A program made the translations under genes and the position numbers. Positions 46,362 to 55,816 of a stretch of DNA of 64,000 nt are shown here, piece by piece (position 1 is the first letter of the stretch; each line of letters begins with the position of its first letter). Location: the NCBI RefSeq assembly GCF_014905095.1, contig NZ_CP041165.1, forward strand, positions 1,054,001 to 1,118,000. The letters run 5' to 3'. The notes under the pieces were generated by a model. It did no database searches. It was not told the DNA's origin and saw only the letters and a list, made by a program, of their open reading frames with translations. This DNA comes from Sulfurimonas marina (GTDB lineage: Bacteria > Campylobacterota > Campylobacteria > Campylobacterales > Sulfurimonadaceae).

Positions 46362-46553
46362 TTACTCAAAAAACTTCCCTTGTTTTTCATTGTCAAGAGG
46401 TTTACGTTTCTCTTTCGTAAGCCACTCTTGCAAAAGTGACTCAATCACTTTACTTAAACTCATTTTATATCTTACACGAGAATATTTCATAGCATCATCC
46501 CATGTAGCTCTATCTATAAGTAAACTTCTTGTCACTTCATCTTTTGGTTTCAA
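46362..46553 (-). CDS. Small ribbon-helix-helix-like protein
   Basis: A 63-residue protein starting at TTG with AAAGGAG five bases upstream, a strong signal that decides the start. The sequence (VTRSLLIDRATWDDAMKYS, then SLSKVIESLLQEWLTKEK) has the strand-helix-helix pattern of Arc/CopG-type DNA-binding proteins or of XRE-less regulators, but is not a confident match. It follows the DUF6166/HTH gene by 11 bp in a three-gene operon. It may be an antitoxin or a plasmid-type regulator. Confidence 0.55.
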   Translation of the reverse strand: MKPKDEVTRSLLIDRATWDDAMKYSRVRYKMSLSKVIESLLQEWLTKEKRKPLDNEKQGKFFE

Positions 46554-46564
46554 TAATACTCCTT

Positions 46565-47188
46565 TTACAGTTCTTGTAATAAATTAATAAAGTTTTTGTA
46601 GCTATCTACAATTTTTTGATTTTTTTGATTTGCAATATAAAATTCTATCGCTTTTTTCCCAAGTCTTGGGATCTCATTTTTTACAGCCCAGCTTGAAACG
46701 GTTCCTTCCGGAACTTCAAGGATTTCGGCTAATTGTTTTTGCGTAATGTTTAACTCTTTACATATATCCTTTACAATATTTGACTTTTGTTTCGTTTGTT
46801 TTTTAGTTGAATTTTTTACAGGTTTTTTTACCGATGCAGTTTTTTTTGTTTTAGTCTCTGAATTTTTAAAATCAGTACAATTTTTTTCGATCCATTGTAA
46901 CACTTCCGATGCACTAATTACCCAATCTCTGGTATTTAAACCTCTTACAATATCTTTTGTATATTGTTGTGCATAAGTTTCGGCTAGTTCTTCATTGCTT
47001 AATTGAGCCAACATAGAAAAGGCAAGTTGCATTGCACCTTTACTTTGATTACCCCAGTCAAATCCATTTTTAGATTGCTGATATTGTTCATATCTTGTTG
47101 GAAGTTCCAGTTCGCCATATGTAACAAACTTATTTCCAAGCAGTGTCCTATGCCCCTTAAAGACATGGTTGTTCATCGTTATTGCCAT
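46565..47188 (-). CDS. DUF6166 domain protein with helix-turn-helix domain
   Basis: A 207-residue protein of two parts. Residues 1-95 match DUF6166 (the SKNGFDWGNQSKGAMQLAFSML and NTRDWVISASEVLQWIEK segments). A Lys/Thr-rich linker (~108-138) leads to an XRE-like helix-turn-helix (VKDICKELNITQKQLAEILEVPEGTVSSW, ~140-175). The DUF6166 family is unassigned, and its members often lie on plasmids or phages. Fusion to a DNA-binding domain suggests regulation. It follows a 42-aa membrane gene by 8 bp. Confidence 0.7.
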   Translation of the reverse strand: MAITMNNHVFKGHRTLLGNKFVTYGELELPTRYEQYQQSKNGFDWGNQSKGAMQLAFSMLAQLSNEELAETYAQQYTKDIVRGLNTRDWVISASEVLQWIEKNCTDFKNSETKTKKTASVKKPVKNSTKKQTKQKSNIVKDICKELNITQKQLAEILEVPEGTVSSWAVKNEIPRLGKKAIEFYIANQKNQKIVDSYKNFINLLQEL

Positions 47189-47196
47189 TATTTCTC

Positions 47197-47325
47197 TTAT
47201 ATTTTAAAAGTATAATTATGTTTATGTTCCTCATGTTCTTCAACTTCATCAGATAAAAAAACAACTCTATAAACAACATACGCGAAAGCAAATAGCAAAA
47301 AAAGTACCAATAACCAAACTAACAT
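47197..47325 (-). CDS. 42-residue single-pass membrane protein
   Basis: A short gene on the minus strand: MLVWLLVLFLLFAFAYVVY forms one membrane helix, followed by an acidic and His-rich tail (DEVEEHEEHKHNYTF). AAGGA lies eight bases upstream of the ATG, and the stop is 8 bp before the DUF6166 gene, so it is probably the first gene of that operon. It is reminiscent of CcoQ-type small cytochrome oxidase subunits only in size. The acidic His tail could bind metal. Confidence 0.55.
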   Translation of the reverse strand: MLVWLLVLFLLFAFAYVVYRVVFLSDEVEEHEEHKHNYTFKI

Positions 47326-47374
47326 GATAAAAATCCTTGACTAATGATACTTTTAATATCGGTAAGTCTCAGAT

Positions 47375-48106
47375 TTACATTAATTTATAGCTAATATTTT
47401 GTTCCTTTAATAGCTGAGTAAACATCTCAAAGTATTTTTCTACCTCTGTAACTTCCTCTCCAATTAAAGAGAGTTCAACATTTGGTTTATTCTCTACAAA
47501 GATAGGAAGTGAAGAGAGTTCAACATGATCGGGAACCTTTTTCATAACCGAAATAAGAGTATTTTCGCTTGTATCTGCATAGAGGGTTTTTCTATGTCTT
47601 GTGCGAACTTTTGAAAAATGTTGTTTAATAGCGCTACTTAGCATAGGATGCGCCATAGACGGAAATCCCGGGACAAAGAAATAGTGATCATCTAGTGAAA
47701 AACCGGACATATTATTTACCGGATTGAAAAGGAGATCTGACTTTGGTGGAAGTTCTGCCATATGGATACGGTGTGGATACGCTTCATCACCAAATCTCTC
47801 AATAATATCGGCTAAAAATTTTTGATTTGCCTGTGTAGGTGCATTACGAAATACTTGAGAGGCAATACTACGTGTAAGATCGTCAGGAGTTGAGCCTATC
47901 CCTCCAAAAGAGAACATTACACCCTTTGGGTCCTCTTTTATCATCTTATATGTATTTGTAATCAATGTTTCATCATCTTTGATAACTAAAGAGGCAAAGA
48001 GTTCATGCCCGAACTTTGCAAGTTCCTGTTTTAAAAACTCAAAATGTTTATCTACTCTTCGACCGTTTAAGATCTCTGTTCCGATTATAACTGCATAAAA
48101 ATTCAT
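47375..48106 (-). CDS. CinA-like molybdopterin-binding domain protein
   Basis: A 243-residue protein of the MoCF/CinA N-terminal family. The signature IGTEILNGRRVDKHFEFLKQEL is at the start, with FSFGGIGSTPDDLTRSIA near 80 (the molybdopterin-type GGxGxTPDD site). It lacks the C-terminal deamidase domain of full CinA, so an NMN deamidase role is not predicted. It probably acts as a nucleotide or pyrophosphate-related hydrolase, function unproven. It follows the DUF2238 gene by 26 bp. Confidence 0.85.
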   Translation of the reverse strand: MNFYAVIIGTEILNGRRVDKHFEFLKQELAKFGHELFASLVIKDDETLITNTYKMIKEDPKGVMFSFGGIGSTPDDLTRSIASQVFRNAPTQANQKFLADIIERFGDEAYPHRIHMAELPPKSDLLFNPVNNMSGFSLDDHYFFVPGFPSMAHPMLSSAIKQHFSKVRTRHRKTLYADTSENTLISVMKKVPDHVELSSLPIFVENKPNVELSLIGEEVTEVEKYFEMFTQLLKEQNISYKLM

Positions 48107-48132
48107 GGGGCAATTATAATCTAAAAGAGGTT

Positions 48133-48729
48133 TTATTGTAAAGAACTAAGCTGTTTATTATGAAGTTTTGTAAGGGTTATAAGAGCAAGAATCCCGCCTA
48201 AAAGTGCGTAGGCCATATCTGATTGTGTATCCCATACATACCCCTGTGTCCCTAAGAAAGCTTCAGCACTGTCTCCGGTTGCCACGGCAACCCACCATTC
48301 AACCAGCTCGTATAAACTACTAATTGCCAAAATGATTGAAAGTACTATAAAGTGCAGCCACATCCCGTTTTGCACTACGTTTTTACGCAGAAGTATCTCT
48401 CTGGCTACCATAGCAGGAACAAACCCTTGAAAGATATGTCCTATCTTGTCGTAATCATTTCTTTGTGTTCCAAAAAAATCTTTTAGAGAATCAAACAAAG
48501 GTACCTCTGCATAGGTATAATGACCACCTACCATTAATACAATACAATGTGCTAATATTAAATAGTATAAAAGCGGTGTTAAGCGAAAAGAGTTATAAGT
48601 CAGAAGTAAAACAACCCCGCCAATCAGTGCAGGGGTGACTTCAAGTACCCATGTAAATTGGTCTTTAGGATTAATAAGAGACCATATCAATATTGTCAGG
48701 TAGGTGAGTATCCAGAGATATTTATTCAT
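48133..48729 (-). CDS. DUF2238 (YjdF-like) membrane protein
   Basis: A 198-residue integral membrane protein from the ATG at 48729 (MNKYLWILTYLTIL). The upstream frame to 48762 crosses the TATAAT box and is rejected. It has six membrane helices. Typical DUF2238 features are GGHYTYAEVPLFD, NDYDKIGHIFQGFVPAMVARE and the ELVEWWVA helix. The conserved Asp/His/Glu set inside the membrane suggests an enzyme or transporter. Function unknown. It is co-directional with the CinA-like gene. Confidence 0.75.
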   Translation of the reverse strand: MNKYLWILTYLTILIWSLINPKDQFTWVLEVTPALIGGVVLLLTYNSFRLTPLLYYLILAHCIVLMVGGHYTYAEVPLFDSLKDFFGTQRNDYDKIGHIFQGFVPAMVAREILLRKNVVQNGMWLHFIVLSIILAISSLYELVEWWVAVATGDSAEAFLGTQGYVWDTQSDMAYALLGGILALITLTKLHNKQLSSLQ

Positions 48730-48736
48730 AGAACAA

Positions 48737-48742
48737 ATTATA
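48737..48742 (-). promoter_or_regulatory. -10 box of the DUF2238 gene, possibly leaderless
   Basis: A minus-strand TATAAT (ATTATA on plus) ends seven bases before the A of the ATG at 48729. The predicted RNA 5' end coincides with the start codon. Confidence 0.45.
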
Positions 48743-48809
48743 GCAAACTTCATTGGAAACAAATCAGTAACAATTAGTTTTCTAAGTAACTTTCTAAGTG
48801 AAATAAAAG

Positions 48810-48815
48810 TATAAT
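48810..48815 (+). promoter_or_regulatory. -10 box of the acidic coiled-coil gene
   Basis: TATAAT 28 bp before the ATG at 48844, with AAAGAGAG as ribosome binding site. Confidence 0.5.
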
Positions 48816-48843
48816 TTCAAAAATAAACAAAAGAGAGCACAAT

Positions 48844-49116
48844 ATGTCATACGCACAAAAGTTAGAAGAACTACTTACACAAAGTGTAATTCCAGATATT
48901 AATGATAGACTTGATGAGATATTTGAAGAGATCGCAGATACAAAAGATGCAACTGATGAGGCAAAAGAGGAGATCGAAGAGCTTCGTGAATTTAAAGCTG
49001 ATCTTGAAGATGTATTAGAAGAGATCCATATGGGTGAAATCGATGAAGAAGAGTGTAAAGAGCTGATCGAAGATATTCAACAAGCACAAAGTCATTATGA
49101 AGATGATGAAGAGTAA
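48844..49116 (+). CDS. Small acidic coiled-coil protein
   Basis: A 90-residue, strongly acidic protein (about one third Asp/Glu) predicted as a helical coiled coil (INDRLDEIFEEIADTK, KEEIEELREFKADLEDVLEEI) with an acidic tail. It is cytoplasmic and has no signal peptide. It may be a structural or nucleic-acid-mimicking protein, but I recognise no family. Its own -10 box precedes it, and it lies 67 bp upstream of adk, which has a separate promoter. Confidence 0.65.
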   Translation: MSYAQKLEELLTQSVIPDINDRLDEIFEEIADTKDATDEAKEEIEELREFKADLEDVLEEIHMGEIDEEECKELIEDIQQAQSHYEDDEE

Positions 49117-49135
49117 CGATCATATCTTTTTTTAA

Positions 49136-49834
<699 letters not shown>

Positions 49835-49842
49835 ACATCTTT

Positions 49843-50694
49843 ATGACAAAAGATATAGCACTTTATCTTGGAAGTGGCGGAGCAAGGGGTTATGCACATA
49901 TAGGTGTAATCCGTGAACTTGAACGCCAGGGCTACAATATAAAGTTTATATCCGGTTCATCTATGGGTGCGCTCATAGGTGGGCTTTATGCTTCTGGAAA
50001 ACTTGACCTCTACGAAGAATGGGTTTTAAACCTTGATCCACTTGATGTTCTTAAACTTGTCGACTTTAGTTTTAAAAAGGGTGGCATAATTGAAGGTGAG
50101 AAGGTTTTTAATGTTATAGCAGATATGATAGGCAAGCCCAATATTGAAGAGTTATCTATCCCTTACGTTGCTATCGCAACAGATATCAAATCGAAACAAC
50201 CTTACTACTTTACAAAAGGTTCCCTTGTTGAAGCAATTCGTGCTTCAGTAGCAATTCCGACACTTTTTACACCTGTAATGAAAGAGGATATGGTCCTTGT
50301 TGACGGTGGAGTTTGTAACCCTTTAGGTATAGTAGAACCCAATGATAGTTCTCTTTATACTATTGCTGTAGATCTAAGCGGTGATGAGGGAATAAACAAA
50401 GAGTTTCAACTGCCAAACGGTGATAAAAATCAATTTGTAAGAAAAATACGTGATTATTTTCAAGCAAAAAAAGTTGTAAATCAAAAAATAAATTCTGTAC
50501 AGATTATTCAAGATTCAATAGAGACAATGCAAAAAATAATTGCTGATGCCCATTTAGAAAAGCAAGAACCCGATTTAACTATCTCTATACCGGGAAATTT
50601 ATGTGAATTTTACGAGTTTCATAAAGCAGAAGAGGTGATTCATTACGGAAGAGAGTCTGCCAAGTTTTCTCTTTTAAAAAGCTTTCCATCTTAA
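49843..50694 (+). CDS. Patatin-like phospholipase (RssA/NTE family)
   Basis: A 283-residue predicted acyl hydrolase with a Ser-Asp dyad. The glycine-rich oxyanion segment GSGGARGYAHIG is at 10-21, the nucleophile Ser40 lies in GSSMG (38-42), and Asp154 in VDGGVCNP. There is no signal peptide, so it is probably cytoplasmic or peripheral. It follows adk by 8 bp, so co-transcription is likely. The substrate is unknown, and the family includes lysophospholipases. Confidence 0.88.
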   Translation: MTKDIALYLGSGGARGYAHIGVIRELERQGYNIKFISGSSMGALIGGLYASGKLDLYEEWVLNLDPLDVLKLVDFSFKKGGIIEGEKVFNVIADMIGKPNIEELSIPYVAIATDIKSKQPYYFTKGSLVEAIRASVAIPTLFTPVMKEDMVLVDGGVCNPLGIVEPNDSSLYTIAVDLSGDEGINKEFQLPNGDKNQFVRKIRDYFQAKKVVNQKINSVQIIQDSIETMQKIIADAHLEKQEPDLTISIPGNLCEFYEFHKAEEVIHYGRESAKFSLLKSFPS

Positions 50695-50713
50695 AAACAA
50701 TCTATTGAGGAGT

Positions 50714-51541
50714 TTATATTTCTTTAATAGCTTTGGCTAACTCATTCTCTTTTTCTTTATTCAACATTTTGTCTGCTTCTTCTATAAATTCAATTTGTTG
50801 CTGCGTTACAAGTTGTTCTTCTTGTTTTTGTATCTGTATCTCTGCATAGGCTCTTTCAAGGGCTTCTTTTAATTTTTGAGCAGATTCTTTTAGTTCAGGG
50901 GATGAATAACCTTCGGCTGGAGGGTTAATTGTCTGATTTATTTTATCCATTATGTCTAAAAAAGTGAGTGTTTTGGGAACATAAGGTTTTGAAAGAGTTT
51001 CTTCAATAAATTCTCTTATATCAAAACTGGCATGTTTTTGCATCTCATCTATTTCGGAGTCAGACATTTGGCTAAGATGCTCAGCAATTTGGCGTTTTGT
51101 ATACTCCTCGTTTAATTGAAATGAGATCGTCATAACGGCCATCATATCGTCACCCATGGCATTGATTGCTTTTACCCATGCTTTTTTTGCATCATCATCC
51201 ATGTTTTGAGGAATCATCGGCAAAGTCTTAGCCAATCCATCTTCTGTTACACCGTCATTGTTCCAGTCATATCTTTCATAGTTATGTACAAGAAGGTTAT
51301 AAGCCCCTTCATTACTGAGAGAATCCAAATCAGAAGGGCTAAAGCCTATTGAAAATTGTTCATTTCTCGAAAGTGAGTTAATAAAATCTTTTGCTGTATC
51401 CACTTTTACATCAGCTTTTTTTGCTTTTTCATATACAGCTTCAAATGTCAAAGCATTCTTCCTGCTATCTTCTGCATTTTGATAAATATTTAACTCTTTG
51501 ACAATGCTGACATGGTTTACGTAGTCTGTTGAAGTTTCCAT
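50714..51541 (-). CDS. Protein of unknown function with a possible EF-hand loop
   Basis: A 275-residue soluble protein from the ATG at 51541 (METSTDYVNHVSI). The longer frame to 51649 adds an unlikely hydrophobic stretch without ribosome binding site. AAGG is located nine bases before the chosen ATG. A short DxNxDG loop (YDWNNDGVTEDGLAK) resembles a calcium-binding EF-hand, single and unpaired. The C-terminal third is a Gln/Lys/Glu-rich helix. No signal peptide or known domain is seen. It resembles uncharacterised Campylobacterota proteins. Confidence 0.6.
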   Translation of the reverse strand: METSTDYVNHVSIVKELNIYQNAEDSRKNALTFEAVYEKAKKADVKVDTAKDFINSLSRNEQFSIGFSPSDLDSLSNEGAYNLLVHNYERYDWNNDGVTEDGLAKTLPMIPQNMDDDAKKAWVKAINAMGDDMMAVMTISFQLNEEYTKRQIAEHLSQMSDSEIDEMQKHASFDIREFIEETLSKPYVPKTLTFLDIMDKINQTINPPAEGYSSPELKESAQKLKEALERAYAEIQIQKQEEQLVTQQQIEFIEEADKMLNKEKENELAKAIKEI

Positions 51542-51641
51542 AATGACAACCTTAAATGAAAAATAACATTTACTGTTTTTATAGATTAAAGCAAAAATAG
51601 TGCCAAGTGATTTGAGATAAATATAAGAAGGGAGGAGGGGG

Positions 51642-51668
51642 ATAAACAAAACAAGAAGTTTTGTTTAT
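51642..51668 (-). terminator. Probable terminator after the second adenylate kinase
   Basis: Arms ATAAACAAAAC (51642-51652) and GTTTTGTTTAT (51658-51668) pair perfectly around a 5-nt loop, 9 bp after the stop at 51678 on the minus strand. On that strand the arm ends in TTTTGTTTAT. It is AT-rich, and its strength is unknown. Confidence 0.45.
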
Positions 51669-51677
51669 TGATTAAAC

Positions 51678-52247
51678 TTAGATTCTCGCTTTTAGAAAGC
51701 TTTCCATTTCAGAAACAATCTCATCAATAGTTCCTTCTCCGGAAATAACTTTTAGCAGGTCTTTTTCTTTGTAGAAGTCACGGATCTCTTCAAGCGGACC
51801 CATATATACTTTCATACGGTTGTCAAACACTTCATTATTGTCATCTTCACCGCGAGCACGTCCTAAAACTCTATCACGTGCAGTTTCTTCACTTACTTCA
51901 ACTTCAATAACACTTGTAAGTCTTACATCGGGAGTATTTTGAAGGTATGTATCTAATTCCATCATCTGCTCAATACTTCTAGGGTATCCGTCAATAATAA
52001 CAATATCATTTTCAGAAGCTTTGATCGCATTTACAATTGTTTCAATTACAATTTTTATAGGAACGATTTCACCTTTAGAGATATATTGGTTGATCTCTTG
52101 ACCACGCGGAGTGTTACGGGCAACTTCAGCTCTTAACATATCTCCTGTAGAGTAGTGTGAAATCTGTTCATTATTTTTAGCAATCAGCTCAGCATCAGTT
52201 GTTTTACCGGAGCCTGGAGCCCCGATGATTAGAAACAGTTTTTTCAT
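51678..52247 (-). CDS. Adenylate kinase-like enzyme (short LID), coupled to aspS
   Basis: A 189-residue P-loop kinase with GAPGSGKT at 9-16, [19 protein letters not shown] and a short LID ([18 protein letters not shown]), lacking the long LID of the adk at 49184. The arrangement aspS followed by this kinase, overlapping by one base, is the same as in Helicobacter, where the kinase is annotated as adenylate kinase. The two proteins may therefore divide AMP phosphorylation, or this one may prefer another nucleotide. Confidence 0.85.
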   Translation of the reverse strand: MKKLFLIIGAPGSGKTTDAELIAKNNEQISHYSTGDMLRAEVARNTPRGQEINQYISKGEIVPIKIVIETIVNAIKASENDIVIIDGYPRSIEQMMELDTYLQNTPDVRLTSVIEVEVSEETARDRVLGRARGEDDNNEVFDNRMKVYMGPLEEIRDFYKEKDLLKVISGEGTIDEIVSEMESFLKARI

Positions 52248-54007
52248 TACGCTTTAACTTGTTCGCGGATTCTGATATGTAAGTCTCTTAGTTGCTCATT
52301 GTCAACTTGAGATGGAGCTTCAGTTAAGATACAAGAAGCTTTTTGTGTTTTAGGGAATGCGATAACGTCACGAATTGATGATTTTTTAGTAATAAGCATC
52401 ATAAGTCTGTCAAAACCGATAGCAAAACCACCGTGTGGAGGTGCACCGAATTTTAATGCATCTAGTAAGAAACCGAATTTCTCTCTAGCTTCTTCGTCAG
52501 AGATTCCAAGAAGTTTAAAGATCTCAGCTTGAACTTCCTCTTTATGGATACGGATAGAACCACCACCAAGCTCAACACCGTTAAGTACGATATCGTAAGC
52601 GATAGATTCAATATCTTCTACATCGTCTTTATCTGTATCTTTTGGCATTGTAAATGGGTGGTGAAGTGCTTTAACGCGTCCATCTTCAACTTCAAACATC
52701 GGGAAGTCTACTACCCATAAAAATTCATATTTGTTTGGATCTACAAGATTCATTTTTTCATGCTCAGCAATGAAAATTCTTAGTCTTCCCATATAATCCC
52801 ATACAGTTTTTTTATCACCTGCACCGAAGAATACTACGTCGCCAATTTCCATACCTAATCTATCGATTAACAGTTGAATATCCTCTTCACTGAAGAATTT
52901 AGTAAGTGGACCTTTAAGACCGTCTTCTTTCATTTGGAAGTAACCAAGACCTTGTGCACCGAACTTACGTACATAGTCTTCAAAAGATTTCATTTCACGT
53001 TTAGAGAATACTAAGTCAGCACCAGGAACTTTAAGTGCTTTAATACGGTTTACGTGTGGTTTTTTAGCGATATTTGTAAAGATCTCATTGTCACATCTCT
53101 CGAAAATATCGATAACGTCAACCATCTCAAGACCATATCTCATATCTGGTTTGTCTGAACCGTATTTTTCCATAGCATCTTTGTGTGTCATGCGGTTAAA
53201 CGGAGCTGTTACTTCGATGTCACATGCTTTAAACATTGCAACGATTAGATCTTCTGCAACTTTAATAACCTCTTCTTGATCACAGAAACTCATCTCAACG
53301 TCTATTTGAGTAAATTCCGGTTGACGATCAGCACGTAAATCTTCATCACGGAAACATTTAGCGATCTGGAAGTATCTATCGAATCCACCAACCATTAAAA
53401 GCTGTTTGAATAGCTGTGGTGATTGTGGAAGTGCATAAAATTCACCATTGTGTACACGAGACGGTACTAGGTAATCTCTTGCACCTTCCGGAGTAGATTT
53501 AGTTAAAATTGGAGTTTCAACCTCTAAGAAACCGTTTTCATCTAAGATGTTTCTTGCTGCGATTGCTGCTTTTGAACGAAGACGGAATGCTTCATACATT
53601 GATTGATCACGAAGTTCTAAATAACGATATTTTAAAGTTGTTTCTTCACCAACTTTTTTATCTCCGATTACAAATGGAAGTGGAGCTGACTTGTTTTCAA
53701 TAACAAGTTCATCAACAACTATCTCTATAGCACCAGTTTTAAGACGTGGGTTTGTTAAACCTTCACCACGAAGACGTACCTTACCTTTAGCTACTAAAAC
53801 GTACTCGTCTCTAACACTATCAGCAATCTTATGAGCTTCTGCGCTATCCTCTGGATCACATGTAAGCTGGATAAGTCCAGTCTTGTCACGTAAATCTATA
53901 AATATAATACCACCGTGGTCACGGTAACTGTTTGCCCAACCAACAACAGTAACCTCTTGACCGACATTTGTTTCGTTTAAATCTGTACAGTAATGAGTTC
54001 TCAACAT
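52247..54007 (-). CDS. aspS: Aspartyl-tRNA synthetase
   Basis: A 586-residue class II synthetase of the bacterial type with an extra GAD domain. An N-terminal OB anticodon domain (~1-105) is followed by motif 2 ([18 protein letters not shown]) and motif 3 ([12 protein letters not shown]). In Campylobacterota, which lack AsnRS, this enzyme is normally non-discriminating and charges both tRNA-Asp and tRNA-Asn. That is from the family, not visible here. A promoter at 54036-54041 faces it. Confidence 0.97.
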   Translation of the reverse strand: MLRTHYCTDLNETNVGQEVTVVGWANSYRDHGGIIFIDLRDKTGLIQLTCDPEDSAEAHKIADSVRDEYVLVAKGKVRLRGEGLTNPRLKTGAIEIVVDELVIENKSAPLPFVIGDKKVGEETTLKYRYLELRDQSMYEAFRLRSKAAIAARNILDENGFLEVETPILTKSTPEGARDYLVPSRVHNGEFYALPQSPQLFKQLLMVGGFDRYFQIAKCFRDEDLRADRQPEFTQIDVEMSFCDQEEVIKVAEDLIVAMFKACDIEVTAPFNRMTHKDAMEKYGSDKPDMRYGLEMVDVIDIFERCDNEIFTNIAKKPHVNRIKALKVPGADLVFSKREMKSFEDYVRKFGAQGLGYFQMKEDGLKGPLTKFFSEEDIQLLIDRLGMEIGDVVFFGAGDKKTVWDYMGRLRIFIAEHEKMNLVDPNKYEFLWVVDFPMFEVEDGRVKALHHPFTMPKDTDKDDVEDIESIAYDIVLNGVELGGGSIRIHKEEVQAEIFKLLGISDEEAREKFGFLLDALKFGAPPHGGFAIGFDRLMMLITKKSSIRDVIAFPKTQKASCILTEAPSQVDNEQLRDLHIRIREQVKA

Positions 54008-54035
54008 AGAGTCCTATCTAAAAATATTTTCGCGA

Positions 54036-54041
54036 TTATAT
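54036..54041 (-). promoter_or_regulatory. -10 box of aspS
   Basis: A minus-strand TATAAT (ATTATA on plus), 29 bp before the aspS start. It is divergent from the nadK -10 at 54053-54058 (plus strand), and the two promoters are only 11 bp apart, so they may interfere. Confidence 0.5.
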
Positions 54042-54052
54042 CGAAATAGTGT

Positions 54053-54058
54053 ATAATA
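54053..54058 (+). promoter_or_regulatory. -10 box of nadK
   Basis: TATAAT 30 bp before the TTG start at 54088. Confidence 0.5.
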
Positions 54059-54087
54059 TACAAAATTATTTATAAAAAAGAGTCTCC

Positions 54088-54942
54088 TTGCAAACAAAAA
54101 TCATAAAAAAAGTTGGTGTAATCTTACGACCGTCCACTCCAGAGCTTAAAGATGACTTCTTTAAATTGAAGTCAATTTTTGAAGCACATAAGATGGATGT
54201 ATATATAGAAAGTATTAGTGCCGGAATGATCGATGTAATGGGAATGGACTTTGAACTCTTATGTAAGCAGTGTGATGTTTTGGTTACATTGGGGGGTGAT
54301 GGGACACTGATCTCTGTAGTACGTCGTAGTTTTGACTACGATATACCGGTTTTTGGAATCCATGCCGGTAATCTTGGGTTTTTAGCAGATGTGGGTATGG
54401 ATGAGCTTGATACTTTCGTGGCAAATCTGGAGAAGGGCAAGTTCCGTATAGATGAGCGTGCAGTTCTAGAAGCGACTGTCACTAAAAACGGTGAAGATGT
54501 AACAATGTATGCATTTAACGATATAGTCTTAACCCGTCCTTCGATCTCAAACATGATCCATATAGAGACACTTGTTGATGGGAACTCTTTTAATACATAT
54601 TATGGAGACGGGGTTATTGTTTCAACTCCTACGGGTTCAACTGCATACAATCTTTCAGCAGGTGGTCCGGTACTGTTCCCTTTGACTCAGGTATTTACAC
54701 TAACACCTATCTGTCCCCACTCATTGACACAAACACCTGTTGTATTACCGGGAAAATTTCAAATAGAGATGAAGTCAACAGATAAGCGTGCACTCATTAT
54801 TATCGATGGACAAGATATGCACGAATTAGAACAAAATGAGAGTATTCATATAAAATTGGCATCACAAACAGCCAAACTGCTTCACAGAGAAGAGTTTAAC
54901 TATTTTGATGTATTAAAACAAAAACTAGGGTGGGGTGATTAA
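54088..54942 (+). CDS. nadK: NAD kinase
   Basis: A 284-residue ATP-NAD kinase producing NADP. GGDGT is at 69-73 (LGGDGTLISV), with HAGNLGFLAD near 97, AFNDIVLTRP, and the glycine-rich STPTGSTAYNLSAGGP near 190. The TTG at 54088 is chosen because the frame upstream has no other start and the next ATG would remove the conserved first strand. Overlap with the convergent next gene is 4 bp. Confidence 0.95.
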   Translation: MQTKIIKKVGVILRPSTPELKDDFFKLKSIFEAHKMDVYIESISAGMIDVMGMDFELLCKQCDVLVTLGGDGTLISVVRRSFDYDIPVFGIHAGNLGFLADVGMDELDTFVANLEKGKFRIDERAVLEATVTKNGEDVTMYAFNDIVLTRPSISNMIHIETLVDGNSFNTYYGDGVIVSTPTGSTAYNLSAGGPVLFPLTQVFTLTPICPHSLTQTPVVLPGKFQIEMKSTDKRALIIIDGQDMHELEQNESIHIKLASQTAKLLHREEFNYFDVLKQKLGWGD

Positions 54943-55703
54943 GCCTTTTTCCCGCTTCCCGGAAGAATTCTAAGTTTTGTAAGTATTGCAGAAACAATCA
55001 TAGAAACTAATAACAAGACAATTCCGTAATCCTCGCCAAACTTTCCTGCTATTTCAGCACCGTCTTCAGGATTTACAAATCCTATAAAAAAACCGATTGT
55101 AAACAATGACACAAACCATATTACTATAGACCAGCCAAGCCCTACGAAAAAGAGTGTAACACCGTTTGTCTTTGTCGATGGAATGTTTTGCGGAGCTCCG
55201 CAATGAGGACAACTCTCTGCAGTTTCATGAATCTCTTTTCCGCAACCCCTACAATAAACCATTACTTCATCCTTTTTATTTAATTCTTTATATTCTAGCA
55301 TATTTGTATCATTGAGCAAACCGGAAAAATATCTTCTTGTCATTTCATAAAATATAATAAACTTGATCCAATAATAAAAAAAGATATATATTATATGATA
55401 TAACGAAAAATCTTTACTTATTGACATAAATAATAAGATCAGATTAATTGCTCCAAAAATTTTCCATGAGAGTTCAAATACCTTTTTAGGCTCTTTAATA
55501 TCTATCTTTTTATCTATATAAGAGAGGGCATATTTTAATGACAAAAACAACATAAATAGTGTTGTTGTGTCAATAACTATAGGGTTTTCAGTGATATATT
55601 TTGAGATAAAATAGGTTAAAAGCATGCTAAAAAAAGGAAAGATTATAACTGTATAAAGAAGAAGAGTAAAAACTATATTGCTATTTGATTTTTCATTTTT
55701 CAT
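54939..55703 (-). CDS. Membrane protein with a zinc-ribbon domain
   Basis: A 254-residue protein from the ATG at 55703 (MKNEKSN). The TTG at 55745 is further upstream and beyond the promoter. It has five or so membrane helices (~15-130), then a zinc ribbon (CRGCGKEIHETAESCPHCG) and two further helices at the end. The four cysteines fit a zinc-ribbon motif. The family is unknown, and it resembles DUF2628-like proteins only in this layout. Confidence 0.6.
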   Translation of the reverse strand: MKNEKSNSNIVFTLLLYTVIIFPFFSMLLTYFISKYITENPIVIDTTTLFMLFLSLKYALSYIDKKIDIKEPKKVFELSWKIFGAINLILLFMSISKDFSLYHIIYIFFYYWIKFIIFYEMTRRYFSGLLNDTNMLEYKELNKKDEVMVYCRGCGKEIHETAESCPHCGAPQNIPSTKTNGVTLFFVGLGWSIVIWFVSLFTIGFFIGFVNPEDGAEIAGKFGEDYGIVLLLVSMIVSAILTKLRILPGSGKKA

Positions 55704-55709
55704 ATAACC

Positions 55710-55715
55710 ATTGTA
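55710..55715 (-). promoter_or_regulatory. Possible -10 box of the zinc-ribbon gene (leaderless)
   Basis: A minus-strand TACAAT ends six bases before the ATG at 55703. There is no Shine-Dalgarno in that gap. Confidence 0.35.
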
Positions 55716-55816
55716 TACTATTTTTTCTAAAAGAGCAATTGACAAAGCGTTATGTAAATAGATATACTTCGGTCGTTATATATAAGAATACATATTGAAA
55801 ATCGGGAGAAAAGAAG

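Noticed and set aside
46348-46587. 79-codon plus-strand frame opposite the small RHH-like gene
   Set aside because: The minus-strand gene has a strong AAAGGAG signal and operon context; the plus frame does not.
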